Assembly (NCBI GenBank): GCA_965644295.1
Contig: CBFFRP010000161.1
Span: forward strand, 1-29,829
Source: Paraphysomonas bandaiensis
Lineage: Eukaryota > Chrysophyceae
Length of the DNA stretch: 29,829 nt
Direction of reading: 5' to 3'
This document shows, piece by piece, positions 9,906 through 17,708 of the stretch. The number at the start of each line of letters is the position of its first letter. Positions within the stretch are counted from its first letter, which is position 1. Below the pieces are notes generated by a model. That model saw only the letters and a list, made by a program, of their open reading frames with translations. It did not search any database and was not told where the DNA came from. A program made the translations under genes and the position numbers.

Positions 9906-10088
9906 AGTTGAACTATAAGGTATAGACTTGGTGTAAAGAGAATAATGATTAGAGATTACACATGTAACATGTCGATACATTGTACTAAGTGTGTGGATAT
10001 GCATGCATGTGGTGTAATGTCCATTCATTCAATATACGTCGTACGTATGCAATAGGGAAACTACGGAAGCGAAGTTTATACTTCAACT
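9906..10088 (-). repeat. Right (5') LTR of the nested copia-like element, with adjacent primer-binding site
   Basis: 183 bp, AGTTGAACT to ACTTCAACT. On the minus strand the LTR is followed immediately by TGGTAGCGG (9905-9897). A TGG start matches the complement of a tRNA CCA 3' end, as in LTR elements primed by a tRNA. Confidence 0.9.
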
Positions 10089-10269
10089 GTGCCTCTATAA
10101 TAGTAGGGCAGCAGAGTTAAAACTCTGATTGTGAGGCTGTTCTACCTGTGGAACAAAGCCAGCACTATTCCATACTTGTGGAAATAAAAGAGATATATAA
10201 TATGCCTGCCTTTTATAATGATAAGGGGCGAAATATGATATGCCTGCCATAAATAGGGGGCAATAAACT

Positions 10270-10556
10270 GATACTCTTTCCTGGGGCTGTTGCGATGATG
10301 TTCCCGTCGTATTGAAGGAACGACCTTCAGTCTGAGGGGTCATATCGAAAGCCGGCTGTAACGCGATTTCTGAGGTAGCTGGCTCGTTGGCTGCTCCAAC
10401 AGATTTCTCGTCATGCACAATAACATCGGGTTCGGAACTAGGTTTAGAGGGGTCATTCCCGTCGGTATCATCCTCGTGGTTAAGTTCATCGTCGGATTTA
10501 TCATAAATCCGCTCCCGTGCTTGGAAAGGTAAAAGAATGCTGAATGAATTGAACAT
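10270..10556 (-). pseudogene. Remnant of copia-like integrase-RT linker (outer element)
   Basis: The minus-strand translation contains PFQARERIYDKSDDEL, EDDTDGNDPS, PATSEI and PQTEGRSF. These match, block for block, the acidic linker between integrase and RT of the nested Pol (encoded near 8440-8700). The flanking integrase core and RT are absent. Nucleotide similarity extends a little to the right, to about 10575. This is the only coding segment that I can recognise in the outer element, and it ties that element to the same copia lineage as its guest. Confidence 0.75.
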
Positions 10557-10579
10557 CCGTAGTATCTAGAACCATATAA

Positions 10580-11319
10580 CTATAAATGTCCTGAGATATC
10601 ACAATATTGGGAGGGGATACTGCTCTCAACCATAATATATACTGGACGGAAGAGATCAGCACTCAATAATTCATCAGATAGATAAATATAAAGACATAAG
10701 TCCTGATTGAAGTGCTCTACTGTAAGCCGATATACATGATACGCCAAACAGAGCAACAACAAATCATGGTGTATATAACCATTATATCTGATACATCACC
10801 AGAGAGAAAGAAGCAGACGAAGATAATGATCCATATAATATATATATGCTGCTGACGAACAGAGCAACATCCTCTGGGAACACATATTGGAGTACAAGCT
10901 GGTGCACAGTGAAACCCTTGTGGATAAGATAAAGCAATCATCATCGTCGAACTCTCAAGAAATAACTCTCATTGAATAAAAGAGAAGAAAATCCATGCTC
11001 TCAAACACAACTGCTGTGCGAGACTAACATATGACTCACAACAAGCGATCTCTTACTGCAGGGTTGACTCCCTGAGAAGACAATAGTAGTCATCGAAAGA
11101 ATATTCACAGCCATCAACGTGAAGTCTAACCACTCCTGGTGTATCACCGGACAAAGCGTCTCAAGGTGTCAAAATCAGCACACATGGTGGAGACAAGTCA
11201 TCAAAATCAGACTGGCTGGAATGGACATGTGCATTAGTGTATACACTGTCATCTCCTTAAAGTCATATACTACACACTGCAGGAACACAAACAAGGAACA
11301 GACAGACTGTCGATTTGTT
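10580..11319 (-). other. Outer element interior (5' side), nothing recognised
   Basis: No frame here gives a protein I recognise, and no Gag, protease or integrase motif is visible. It should hold the leader and gag of a complete copia element, but it is either replaced or too diverged. Confidence 0.5.
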
Positions 11320-11326
11320 TTCAGTG

Positions 11327-11510
11327 CCCAAAAAAATGCATATTCTCCGGAAATATTCTCTTAAAAAAAACGATTTTCCGAGTTTTAACAAAAAGGTACA
11401 TATTTTCCGGAAATTGATTCCAAAACCCACGGATTATCGAGTTTGAACAAAAAGGTACATATTTTCCGGAAATTGATTCCAAAACCCCCGGATTTTCGAG
11501 TTTTCGAGAA
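11327..11510. repeat. Tandem repeat, about 59-60 bp, three copies
   Basis: The unit contains GTACATATTTTCCGGAAATTGATTCCAAAACCC followed by GGATTTTCGAGTTT-type sequence. Copies start near 11331 (diverged), 11391 and 11450; the last two are nearly identical with a period of 59. Each unit carries the palindrome-like TTTTCCGGAAA. The array lies in the leader region of the outer copia-like element, between it and the primer site. Confidence 0.8.
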
Positions 11511-11657
11511 ACAGCAGAGTTCAAAGGAAGCACATCGTGCATTTCGTCTGTGTACAGATGACAGGCTTGTTTCATATGTTGATGCCGTCATTCCACCAGT
11601 GATGTGGAGGCGAACAAACAAACAAATAAGGTTGGTTATCGTAACCATCTGCTACCA

Positions 11658-11841
11658 AGTTAAAGTATGAAGTACTTTAGAGGAGAAAGGTATATTATAT
11701 GTTAAGGACAACTGATGTAAACATGTCAATGTGTGATGACAATGAATGGATATGCATGTATGTGACATACTATCCATTCATTCATAATACGTAGTGCGTA
11801 TGTGATAGGAAAACTACGGAAGCGAAGTTTACACTTCAACT
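11658..11841 (-). repeat. Right (5') LTR of the outer copia-like element, with primer-binding site
   Basis: 184 bp, identical by eye to 5384-5567. Read on the minus strand it is followed at once by TGGTAGCAGATGG (11657-11645), a plausible tRNA primer site related to that of the nested element. The hairpin copy lies at 11744-11779. The target duplication TTTAC follows at 11842-11846. Confidence 0.9.
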
Positions 11842-11850
11842 TTTACATCT

Positions 11851-11891
11851 AAGGGATAATTTCGCGAACAATTATCGCGTTTTTATCCCTT
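11851..11891 (-). terminator. Long hairpin downstream of the last island gene
   Basis: The arms AAGGGATAA (11851-11859) and TTATCCCTT (11883-11891) pair perfectly, and the pairing continues inward through CGCGA/TCGCG with three mismatches between. The hairpin lies about 46 bases beyond the stop of the minus-strand gene at 11937-12221, so it may end transcripts of the island. It could instead be a terminal repeat of the island. The copia-like element inserted only a few bases away. Confidence 0.45.
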
Positions 11892-11936
11892 AATTTACCT
11901 TATCAGTTTATCAATTGCATTTTTTTTTATAATATT

Positions 11937-12221
11937 TTATTTCCATCCTACAGAATCACTGCGATATTCACCGTGTAGAAAATCATATTTTCTTAATAAT
12001 TCAGTCCTTTTATCTTCGTCTTTATTTTCATATATGATTAATTGCCGTTCATTTAATAGCTCTACTTGTAACTCTTTCTTTTGTTTCTGAAGTTCTGATA
12101 ATGTAATTTTCATGTCTTCTATTTCTCTGTCTAAATTTCTTATCTCTTCCTGAATTTTAGGCATATGCGTTTTTCTAATACTGTATACTTCACCTTTCAA
12201 CTTTAATAAATACTCACTCAT
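11937..12221 (-). CDS. Small coiled-coil protein, island gene 1 (94 residues)
   Basis: The frame has an ATG within TATTATAATG and ends TAA at 11937-11939. The protein is Lys/Glu-rich and predicted by eye to be mostly one coiled coil: a heptad-like pattern runs from about residue 22 to 70 (KIQEEIRNLDREIEDM, TLSELQKQKKELQVEL). Its N-terminus, LKGEVYSIRKTHMPKIQEEI, aligns with MEGKIFSVKRDHKTNVQNEI of the neighbour at 12320-12649, so the two are paralogues. I do not recognise the family. It is intronless, in an AT-rich setting with a 98-base gap to the next gene, and its upstream sequence is nearly the same as that of island gene 3. A structural or virion-associated role would be guesswork. Confidence 0.7.
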   Translation of the reverse strand: MSEYLLKLKGEVYSIRKTHMPKIQEEIRNLDREIEDMKITLSELQKQKKELQVELLNERQLIIYENKDEDKRTELLRKYDFLHGEYRSDSVGWK

Positions 12222-12284
12222 TATAATATATGACTATATATTTTTTTTAATTATTTTATATTTTTACATATGTAATAATTGAAA
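12222..12284 (-). promoter_or_regulatory. Upstream motif block of island gene 1
   Basis: Read on the minus strand: TTACATATGTAA (a 12-bp palindrome, 12264-12275), then ATATAAAATAATT, an A run, ATATATAGT, and finally ATTATA running into the ATG. The same order and nearly the same bases precede island gene 3, so the block is conserved and probably a promoter. The A-rich run and the ATTATAATG at the start recall late promoters of some large DNA viruses, where the core overlaps or abuts the start codon. Confidence 0.55.
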
Positions 12285-12319
12285 TAAATTATAATTTAAT
12301 AGTCAATGTTTCATTGCTG

Positions 12320-12649
12320 TTAACAGTCCTCGTCGCTGTCTGTGTCATCATCAATATAAACATCGGTAACATTTTTTTTGAATAAATCCAAGCACGGTAT
12401 GCGTCTCTTGCCGCGGTATAATTCTAATAGCTGCCTCTTTGTTAACAAAGACATTTTTTTATCACTTATTTTATTGTTAAGTTTTAATAATTCTTCATTT
12501 ATGCTATTCTGTTTATCTATTAAAATGTTCATTTCCTTTTTGCCTTGTTCTATTTCGTTCTGTACGTTTGTTTTGTGATCACGTTTAACACTAAAAATTT
12601 TACCTTCCATTTCCATAAAGAAAAATTTATTACTTTCGGCCTTTGACAT
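12320..12649 (-). CDS. Small coiled-coil protein, island gene 2 (109 residues)
   Basis: The ATG again follows ATTATA directly, and the start reads MSKAESNKF. Residues about 11-33 match the N-terminal region of island gene 1. Then comes a coiled coil (about 30-75, with IEQGKKEMNILIDKQNSI and ELLKLNNKISDKKM), a shared LL-KRQLLELY block comparable to LLNERQLIIY in gene 1, and an acidic tail DDDTDSDEDC. The paralogy with gene 1 is visible directly. No known domain is recognised. The AT-rich codon use contrasts with the retroelements on both sides. Confidence 0.7.
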   Translation of the reverse strand: MSKAESNKFFFMEMEGKIFSVKRDHKTNVQNEIEQGKKEMNILIDKQNSINEELLKLNNKISDKKMSLLTKRQLLELYRGKRRIPCLDLFKKNVTDVYIDDDTDSDEDC

Positions 12650-12688
12650 TATAATGTATCATTACAAAAAAATAATTCTATAATGTTT
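12650..12688 (-). promoter_or_regulatory. Short upstream region of island gene 2
   Basis: Only 39 bases separate gene 3's stop from gene 2's ATG. Read on the minus strand they include a run of seven T, GTAATGATAC and ATTATAATG. Only the final ATTATA and ATG are shared with genes 1 and 3; the longer block is missing, so gene 2 may have a weaker promoter or be co-transcribed with gene 3. Confidence 0.4.
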
Positions 12689-13120
12689 TTAAAACGTTAG
12701 TTTATCAATAGCATTCATTGAATATGCCCACTTATCCGTTTTCATTTTCTTTTTATCGCCGTCATTTTCAATAATATAAGCAACTGATTCCCAAAACTTA
12801 TTTTTAAGATAAAATTCATCTAGAACATCATCGCCTTCGTTTTCTCTTAAACCTAAATTAATGACAGCTTTTTCACGCCAATCATAACATTCAGGTAAAT
12901 TGTCTACTGGTCTATAAGTAAGAAGACTGCTATTTATAACACTCTCATTAAACCGTCTGTTTAATATATCATTGACTTCATCAACTGGCCTACTTAACTT
13001 ATGTTTTAGACAGTCAGAAGGATCATGATGAATGTACTTTTTATGTTTGTAATAGTACTCACCGTTATGCTTGGAATCAACATTTTCGCAACAACTGAAA
13101 TATTTTAATTCTTTTGACAT
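12689..13120 (-). CDS. Unknown protein, island gene 3 (143 residues)
   Basis: The frame begins MSKELKYFSCCENVDS and ends in AIDKLTF with TAA. The first 40 residues are rich in Cys and His (FSCCENV, HNGEYYYKHKKYIHHDPSDCLKH), which could be a metal site, but I cannot match it to a named finger. The middle has DNLPECYDWREKAV and the C-terminal third has FYLKNKFWESVAYI and DKWAYSMNAIDKL. There is no signal peptide or membrane segment. It shares the MSK start and the TATTATAATG context with its neighbours and a longer upstream block with gene 1. Family unknown; the conserved promoter and compact spacing argue that it is a real gene. Confidence 0.65.
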   Translation of the reverse strand: MSKELKYFSCCENVDSKHNGEYYYKHKKYIHHDPSDCLKHKLSRPVDEVNDILNRRFNESVINSSLLTYRPVDNLPECYDWREKAVINLGLRENEGDDVLDEFYLKNKFWESVAYIIENDGDKKKMKTDKWAYSMNAIDKLTF

Positions 13121-13178
13121 TATAATATAACTATATATTTTTTTATTATTTTATATTCTTATATATGTAAAACAGGGA
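13121..13178 (-). promoter_or_regulatory. Upstream motif block of island gene 3
   Basis: Read on the minus strand: TTTTACATATATAAGAATAT, AAAATAATAAAAAAATATAT, then AGTTATATTATA into ATG. It aligns with the block before gene 1 over about 55 bases with few differences, which is unusual conservation for such AT-rich DNA. Confidence 0.55.
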
Positions 13179-13669
13179 GTAAAATCACGGCATGTCTATA
13201 TATAGGGTAGTTAGGTCTGTTGTTCCGTCTATCTGTTGTAATTGTTCGGTGTTTAAGTCAGGGTTGGTTGATTGTTTGGTTAATAGGGTCGGTTGATCGC
13301 TGGGGTTAATATGTATAGTATTATTTTATTTTGATTGCATTTTTTTTGACACTTTTGTTGAAATATTTATTTTGGTAATTATTTTTTTAGAAAAAAGTTT
13401 TTTTTAAAGAAAAATGTTGTAAAAAATGTAGTGTATACTGTTGCAAAATTTGTGAAAATATGTTTTTTTTTGCATTTTTTATTGTGAAAGGTGACACGAC
13501 ATTTTTTATGTAAAAAAGTGTATAAAAAAATGTAATGTACAATATTGGAAGCACTTGTACGTGATACACAGCGATACCATAGGGGTAAGGGTCAGTATAA
13601 ATTAATAGTTTTCATGGTCACGGTTAACACGGCTAGGGTCGAAGACCCCCCCCCCTCTCTCTGTGTGTG
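13179..13669. other. AT-rich and G/T-rich non-coding stretch
   Basis: No credible gene is seen. The left part (13180-13320) is G/T-rich on the plus strand with repeated GGTTG/GGTTAAT words. The middle (13320-13540) is extremely T-rich with runs of seven to eight T or A. Next to the following element there are simple repeats at 13647-13671: nine C, then TCTCTC and TGTGTGTG. Confidence 0.6.
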
Positions 13670-16527
13670 TGAAATTATACGATCCCTAATGTTAAGCATG
13701 AGTTGGACAAGATTATCAACTTTCCGCTCTACATGGATATAGACTTAACAAATGCTTTTCATCAAATTCCATTAGATGATGAAACTTCTGAGCGCCTATC
13801 AATTCAGACGCCTTGGGGACAATTTGCTCCTAATTTCATGCCAGAGGGTATTGCTCCGGCCACGGGTGTTTTACAGGAAACTGTGAGAGAAATATTCGAT
13901 GATTTCTCTGAGTGGGCCATAGTCATTTTCGATAACATGCTTATATTGGCTAATGATGCCAAGGATGCTTATGAGAAGTTCGAAAAGATCATTGACAGAT
14001 GTATTGAAAGGAATGTGAAACTTAAAATGCCAAAAAGCTGGTTGGGGTTTAGAAAGGTAGATTTCTTTGGATATGTTTGCCGTCACAAGTCATATGAGGT
14101 TAATCCCGATAAGAAGGAGGCTCTCGGCAAGATTCCAATGCCTACTAACACCAAACAGGCCAGATCGTTGCTGGGTAAAGGGGTATTCTTTTCTAGTTTT
14201 ACGCCTAGATACTCTGATTTAGTTGCTCACTTGACTGACATGACAAAGTCGAGTTTCAATTGGGATAAGTCCACATGGCGGCATGACTACGAGGCAGAGT
14301 ATCGTCGTTTCATTGCTGGACTACAAGACGCTTGTGAGCTGTTTTATCCTGATTATAATCTTGAGTGGACATTGCGTACTGACGCTAGTGAGTTGGGAAT
14401 AGGTTCAGTGTTATTGCAAAAGAAAATATTAGAGGATGGGAGCATACAGTGGCAGCCTATAGCTTTCATTTCCAAAAAGTTTTCTGCCCAAGCTCAGAAG
14501 TGGTCAACTATAGAGCAAGAGGCATATGGCATTTTCTACAGTGTTAAACACTTGGCTTATTACTTAATAGGCAAGCAATTCACAATTGAGACCGACCATA
14601 ACAATTTATTGTGGATGGAATCTTCGGATGTTCCAAAGATTACACGATGGAGGATATTCTTGCAGTCTTTCAACTTCAGCATTCGTCATATATCTGGTGC
14701 CAAGAATTGGTTGGCGGACTGGTTATCTAGAGAGCATCAGGTTGCTATACTCTCTGGAATATTCCCAGAGGAGGAATATGATGACGCCTATTTCATGGGG
14801 GATGACTGCAATGAGTATGAGTACTTTAACTTTCTGGGTAACTTTATGAACCCGGATGATCGAGAGATTGGGGACCCTCCAACATCTCATGTATCACCGG
14901 AGACGGCGTTGCGTGAGGTTCATAACGCGCGAGTTGGACACATGGGGGGAAGGGCTACCTGGATACGCTTAAACAAAGAGTTCCCGGGTCATAATATTCC
15001 TTACAAGGTTGTTGAGGATTATATCTCTAAGTGCCCAAATTGTGTGAAAACGAGGTTGGCTATGAAGGAGGCTCTTATTCCGATCGTACGAAATCTCAAG
15101 CCCCCAAATGCTCGTAGCGCGATTGGTATAGATGCTGTTGAGATTACACCTCACGGTGCAGAGGGATATACACATATCAACGTGGTGGTCAATCTTTTCA
15201 CCAAGTTTGTGTACCTTGAACCTGTCAAAGGTGTGACGGCTCTTAATCTTGCAAATACTATATGGAAATACTGGAGTCATTACGGTCACACCGATCTAAT
15301 AATCTCGGATCAAGGACCGGATTTGACTTCAGATTTGTTCAAACAGTTGACGGAGTACATGGGTGTTCGGCACACTTTTAGTATTGCCAATCGCCATGCA
15401 AATGGATGTGAAAGAATTATTGGAGAAGTAGTTCGACATCTACGGGCTCTGGTCTATGATTACAGTGAACGGGAGGAACGAAAAGACATCTTTGAGGACC
15501 CTAGTTGGTTTTAGCAAGTGTTCAATATCTTCTAAATTCCGAAGTGTCTTCGGAAACAGGATTTTCGCCTTTTGAGTTGACGTTTGGCTCAAAGGATCTG
15601 GACTATTTGAACATGGATCTCAAAGATCTTCCCGATCGGGCGCATGCTAGACTCACTGCGCTTAATGATCAGTTAGCCCAACTCCGAGAGGCTTCCAAAG
15701 CTTATCAGCAAAAGTTAGCCACGGAGAGGGCAGGAACAGGTGTGCATCCCGATAGACAGAATAGGTATCAACCGGGAGATTTTGTCTTATTTGACAAAGG
15801 GGCAAAGGTTCATCCTAAGATGTCTCACCGGTATATGGGACCTTTCTCAGTCAAGTCCCAGTACAAGAATGACGTAGACTGTCAACATCTCGCCACTGGG
15901 CAAGTGGTTCGTGTTTCCGTGAGCGATGTTAAATTGTTTCCGGGAGATTCTGATACTGCTTATAAAATGGCTTTACGCGATCAGGATCAACATGTTATAG
16001 ATGAAATCCTTTATTATCGTGGTGATAGAGAGGTTCGATCTACCATGGTTTTCACTGTGCGTTTTCAAGATGGAGATGTCCGAGAAGTCCCTTACAGCAA
16101 GGATATTTTTGATTCCGTTCCTTATGCTGAATTCTGTTCTCGAAAACGATATCTTTACCATCTTATTTATACTGCTGACTATGCAAAGAAATACATCGCG
16201 GATTTCCGCCGGCAACCGATCACTCAGTTTCAACCTGGTGATCTAGCCTATGTTGATTTGCGAATTTATGGTGATGCTTGGTACGATGAGTTGGAATTAC
16301 CAGATTCTCATCTCATTACTTATGTAGCTCCTATCCAGTTCACACACTGGTATCACAAGAGCTCTAAGCGAGTTTTATCGGTGAAGGATCTTCTCACTCT
16401 CCGTACCTACCGTTATGATAATTACCTAGTGCATTGTTTTGTCCATTCCGAGGTGAATGCTAGCACAATGGTACTCGTGGACGAGGATTTTGCCAACAAA
16501 TATCCTCAGGTCCGTGCGTCTTATTAA
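13670..16527 (+). pseudogene. Truncated, frameshifted Ty3-like Pol (RT, RNase H, integrase, C-terminal domain)
   Basis: The frame is open from about 13670 (IPNVKHELDK precedes the first possible start) to TAG at 15512-15514, and continues in the +1 frame from about 15505 to TAA 16525-16527; one extra or lost base separates the halves. Domains: RT missing its N-terminal part, with motif-A MDIDLTNAFHQ and an active-site motif reading IFDN at 13925-13936; RNase H with TDASELG and ETDHNNL; integrase with an HHCC site (HNARVGH, CPNC) and catalytic Asp in GIDAV, Asp in ISDQGPD and Glu in CERIIGE; a chromodomain-like region; and the same unusual C-terminal domain as the complete element (VDLRIYGDAWYDELELPD to STMVLVDEDF). 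Gag, protease and the start of RT are lost. It is a distinct subfamily from the 20-27 kb element. Confidence 0.88.
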
Positions 16528-16709
16528 GTTCCACGCTGGACACATTATTCTTATTGCTCTCTCAATTCCATTCCATATCAAATCATTTTTATAACTTATA
16601 ATTCTCCGGGGATTTTCGTTTGACGGCTACGTAACACCTAGTCCCGTTGGCATTTGTGAATACCGGAGGCATGCTATTCTGTAGACAACCAAAACGGGGG
16701 AGGAGGCAG
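16528..16709 (+). other. 3' untranslated stretch and polypurine tract of the truncated Ty3-like element
   Basis: Non-coding sequence follows the Pol stop. The tract AAAACGGGGGAGGAGG (16691-16706) immediately precedes the LTR start at 16710. Confidence 0.65.
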
Positions 16710-17687
16710 TGTGACCACGTGGCATTTCCCATGCCCTATCTACGTGGCTATAGTATCACGCTATTGAGTCACATGCATGGTTACATTGACTTTTAGGACC
16801 CTATGTTGGTTTAGGACCCTATATCAGGACCCTATATATTGCTTTAGGACCTTCAGTGTGTTCAGGATACATATTATGCAACACCAATTGGACATTGGTA
16901 ATGTACCACAGTGTACCTACATATTGAGCCAACGTTCGGGTATGATGTCCAATTTTATCTGCTGATGATGATGTACGACTATGATCTGCTGCTGGTGACT
17001 TCGGTCGATGTGAAACCTGCTGCAAATTTATATCAAAGTTATGTGGGCCCGTATTCCTGTGTAGCAGTTGCAGTATATACTTCCATATACATACTTACAT
17101 GTATTACCCGTACTACCCTATAGGGGGGCAAGTACATGTGACCATCATAAGAGAGAAGTCGCTATTGTACACTTGAGGTGCACGAGTGTTTATGCAAGGC
17201 TTATTGGGGTTCGATTGCAATGTGGTGTGCGTACTATACGTACCATACGTACCGTATTTATGTATTTCCTGGATTGTGGGGTTTTCAGTCTCTGGTAGGG
17301 TATAGATACGTAGTATACGGTGTACTCTCGGCATATGCTGGTGAGTCACTCCCTATCAGGTTGCTGTGTATTTTTCAGTTTTGGTTGAAGAGTTGCGCAA
17401 CCTGTGGTGGTGTGATGACACCACGTGTGTTGCGCCATGTTAGGAGTGTGTGTGTGTGCATATATGCTTCTATGGTGTTTATCACTTGTTTTAAGTTAGA
17501 CCAAAGCTTGGTGCTAGTGAACTTGGGTACCGGCGGTATACCATTGCGCGGTGGCTCTTTGCGGGGGTCACTAACTAAGTTTAGGTCTAGACTTAGAAAA
17601 GTGTTTTAATAATAATACCGTTATTACTGTTCTTTGTTGGTTCAGTGTAGGTGTTATAGTAGTACTATTGTTTACGAGCCAACACCC
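16710..17687 (+). repeat. Long LTR (about 980 bp) of the second Ty3-like subfamily
   Basis: It begins TGTGACCACGTGG right after the polypurine tract. Its right two-thirds align, in reverse complement, with 27242-27846: both contain CTACCCTATAGGGGGGCAAG, GAGGTGCACGAGTGTT, CCTGGAT-GGGGTTTT and an end near GAGCC. The end is inferred at 17687 because TGGTTATCAAACCGGG, the presumed primer site of the related copy, follows there. TTTAGGACCCTAT-type words recur four times at 16794-16852. No gene is visible inside; frames open here are not supported by any similarity. Confidence 0.65.
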
Positions 17688-17708
17688 TGGTTATCAAACC
17701 GGGTGTTG
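17680..17708. repeat. Near-perfect hairpin at the junction of two head-to-head Ty3-like fragments
   Basis: CAACACCCTGGTT and AACCGGGTGTTG pair around the loop ATCA with one bulged base. The left arm is the end of the plus-strand LTR; the right arm is the start of minus-strand element sequence. The core GGTTATCAAACC recurs at 27229-27240. Confidence 0.7.

Larger units (their letters stand above)
6407..10093 (-). mobile_element. Nested copia-like LTR element lacking Gag and protease
   Basis: LTRs at 6412-6596 (185 bp) and 9906-10088 (183 bp) differ by eye only by a 2-bp TA indel. The flanking target duplication is GTGCC (6407-6411 and 10089-10093). LTR ends form the inverted repeat AGTTGAA/TTCAACT. 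Read on the minus strand, a primer site TGGTAGCGGATTCTCGCG directly follows the right LTR, and the tract AAGGGGGAG directly precedes the left LTR. The 3.7-kb element holds one long frame (integrase, RT, RNase H) and only a vestige of gag, so a deletion removed Gag and protease. It is a young insertion into the outer copia-like element. Confidence 0.9.
5379..11846 (-). mobile_element. Outer copia-like LTR element, non-autonomous, carrying a nested insertion
   Basis: Two 184-bp LTRs (5384-5567 and 11658-11841) are identical by eye and flanked by the 5-bp target duplication TTTAC (5379-5383 and 11842-11846). Orientation is minus: a primer-site sequence TGGTAGCAG abuts the right LTR internally, and a polypurine tract (GGGGGAG read on the minus strand) abuts the left LTR. 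After removing the nested element (6407-10093 with one duplication) the parent is about 2.8 kb. Its interior retains a piece of the copia integrase-RT linker but no recognisable Gag, integrase core, RT or RNase H. Identical LTRs show that it inserted recently in that reduced state, so it must have been moved by enzymes supplied in trans. Confidence 0.88.

Noticed and set aside
12378-12578. Plus-strand frame opposite island gene 2
   Set aside because: Hydrophobic, low-complexity translation that is the antisense of a better-supported gene with a shared promoter motif.
13387-13569. Minus-strand 60-codon frame
   Set aside because: Made almost entirely of T/A runs; no start motif like the three island genes and no recognisable content.
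17178-17609. 143-codon plus-strand frame and overlapping frames in 16777-17349
   Set aside because: They lie wholly within an LTR whose diverged copy at 27242-27846 does not keep the frame.
17688-17703. tRNA gene fragment suggested by TGGTTATCAAACCGGG
   Set aside because: Complementary to a tRNA-like 3' end and located at an LTR edge, so a primer-binding site fits better; no cloverleaf can be formed nearby.
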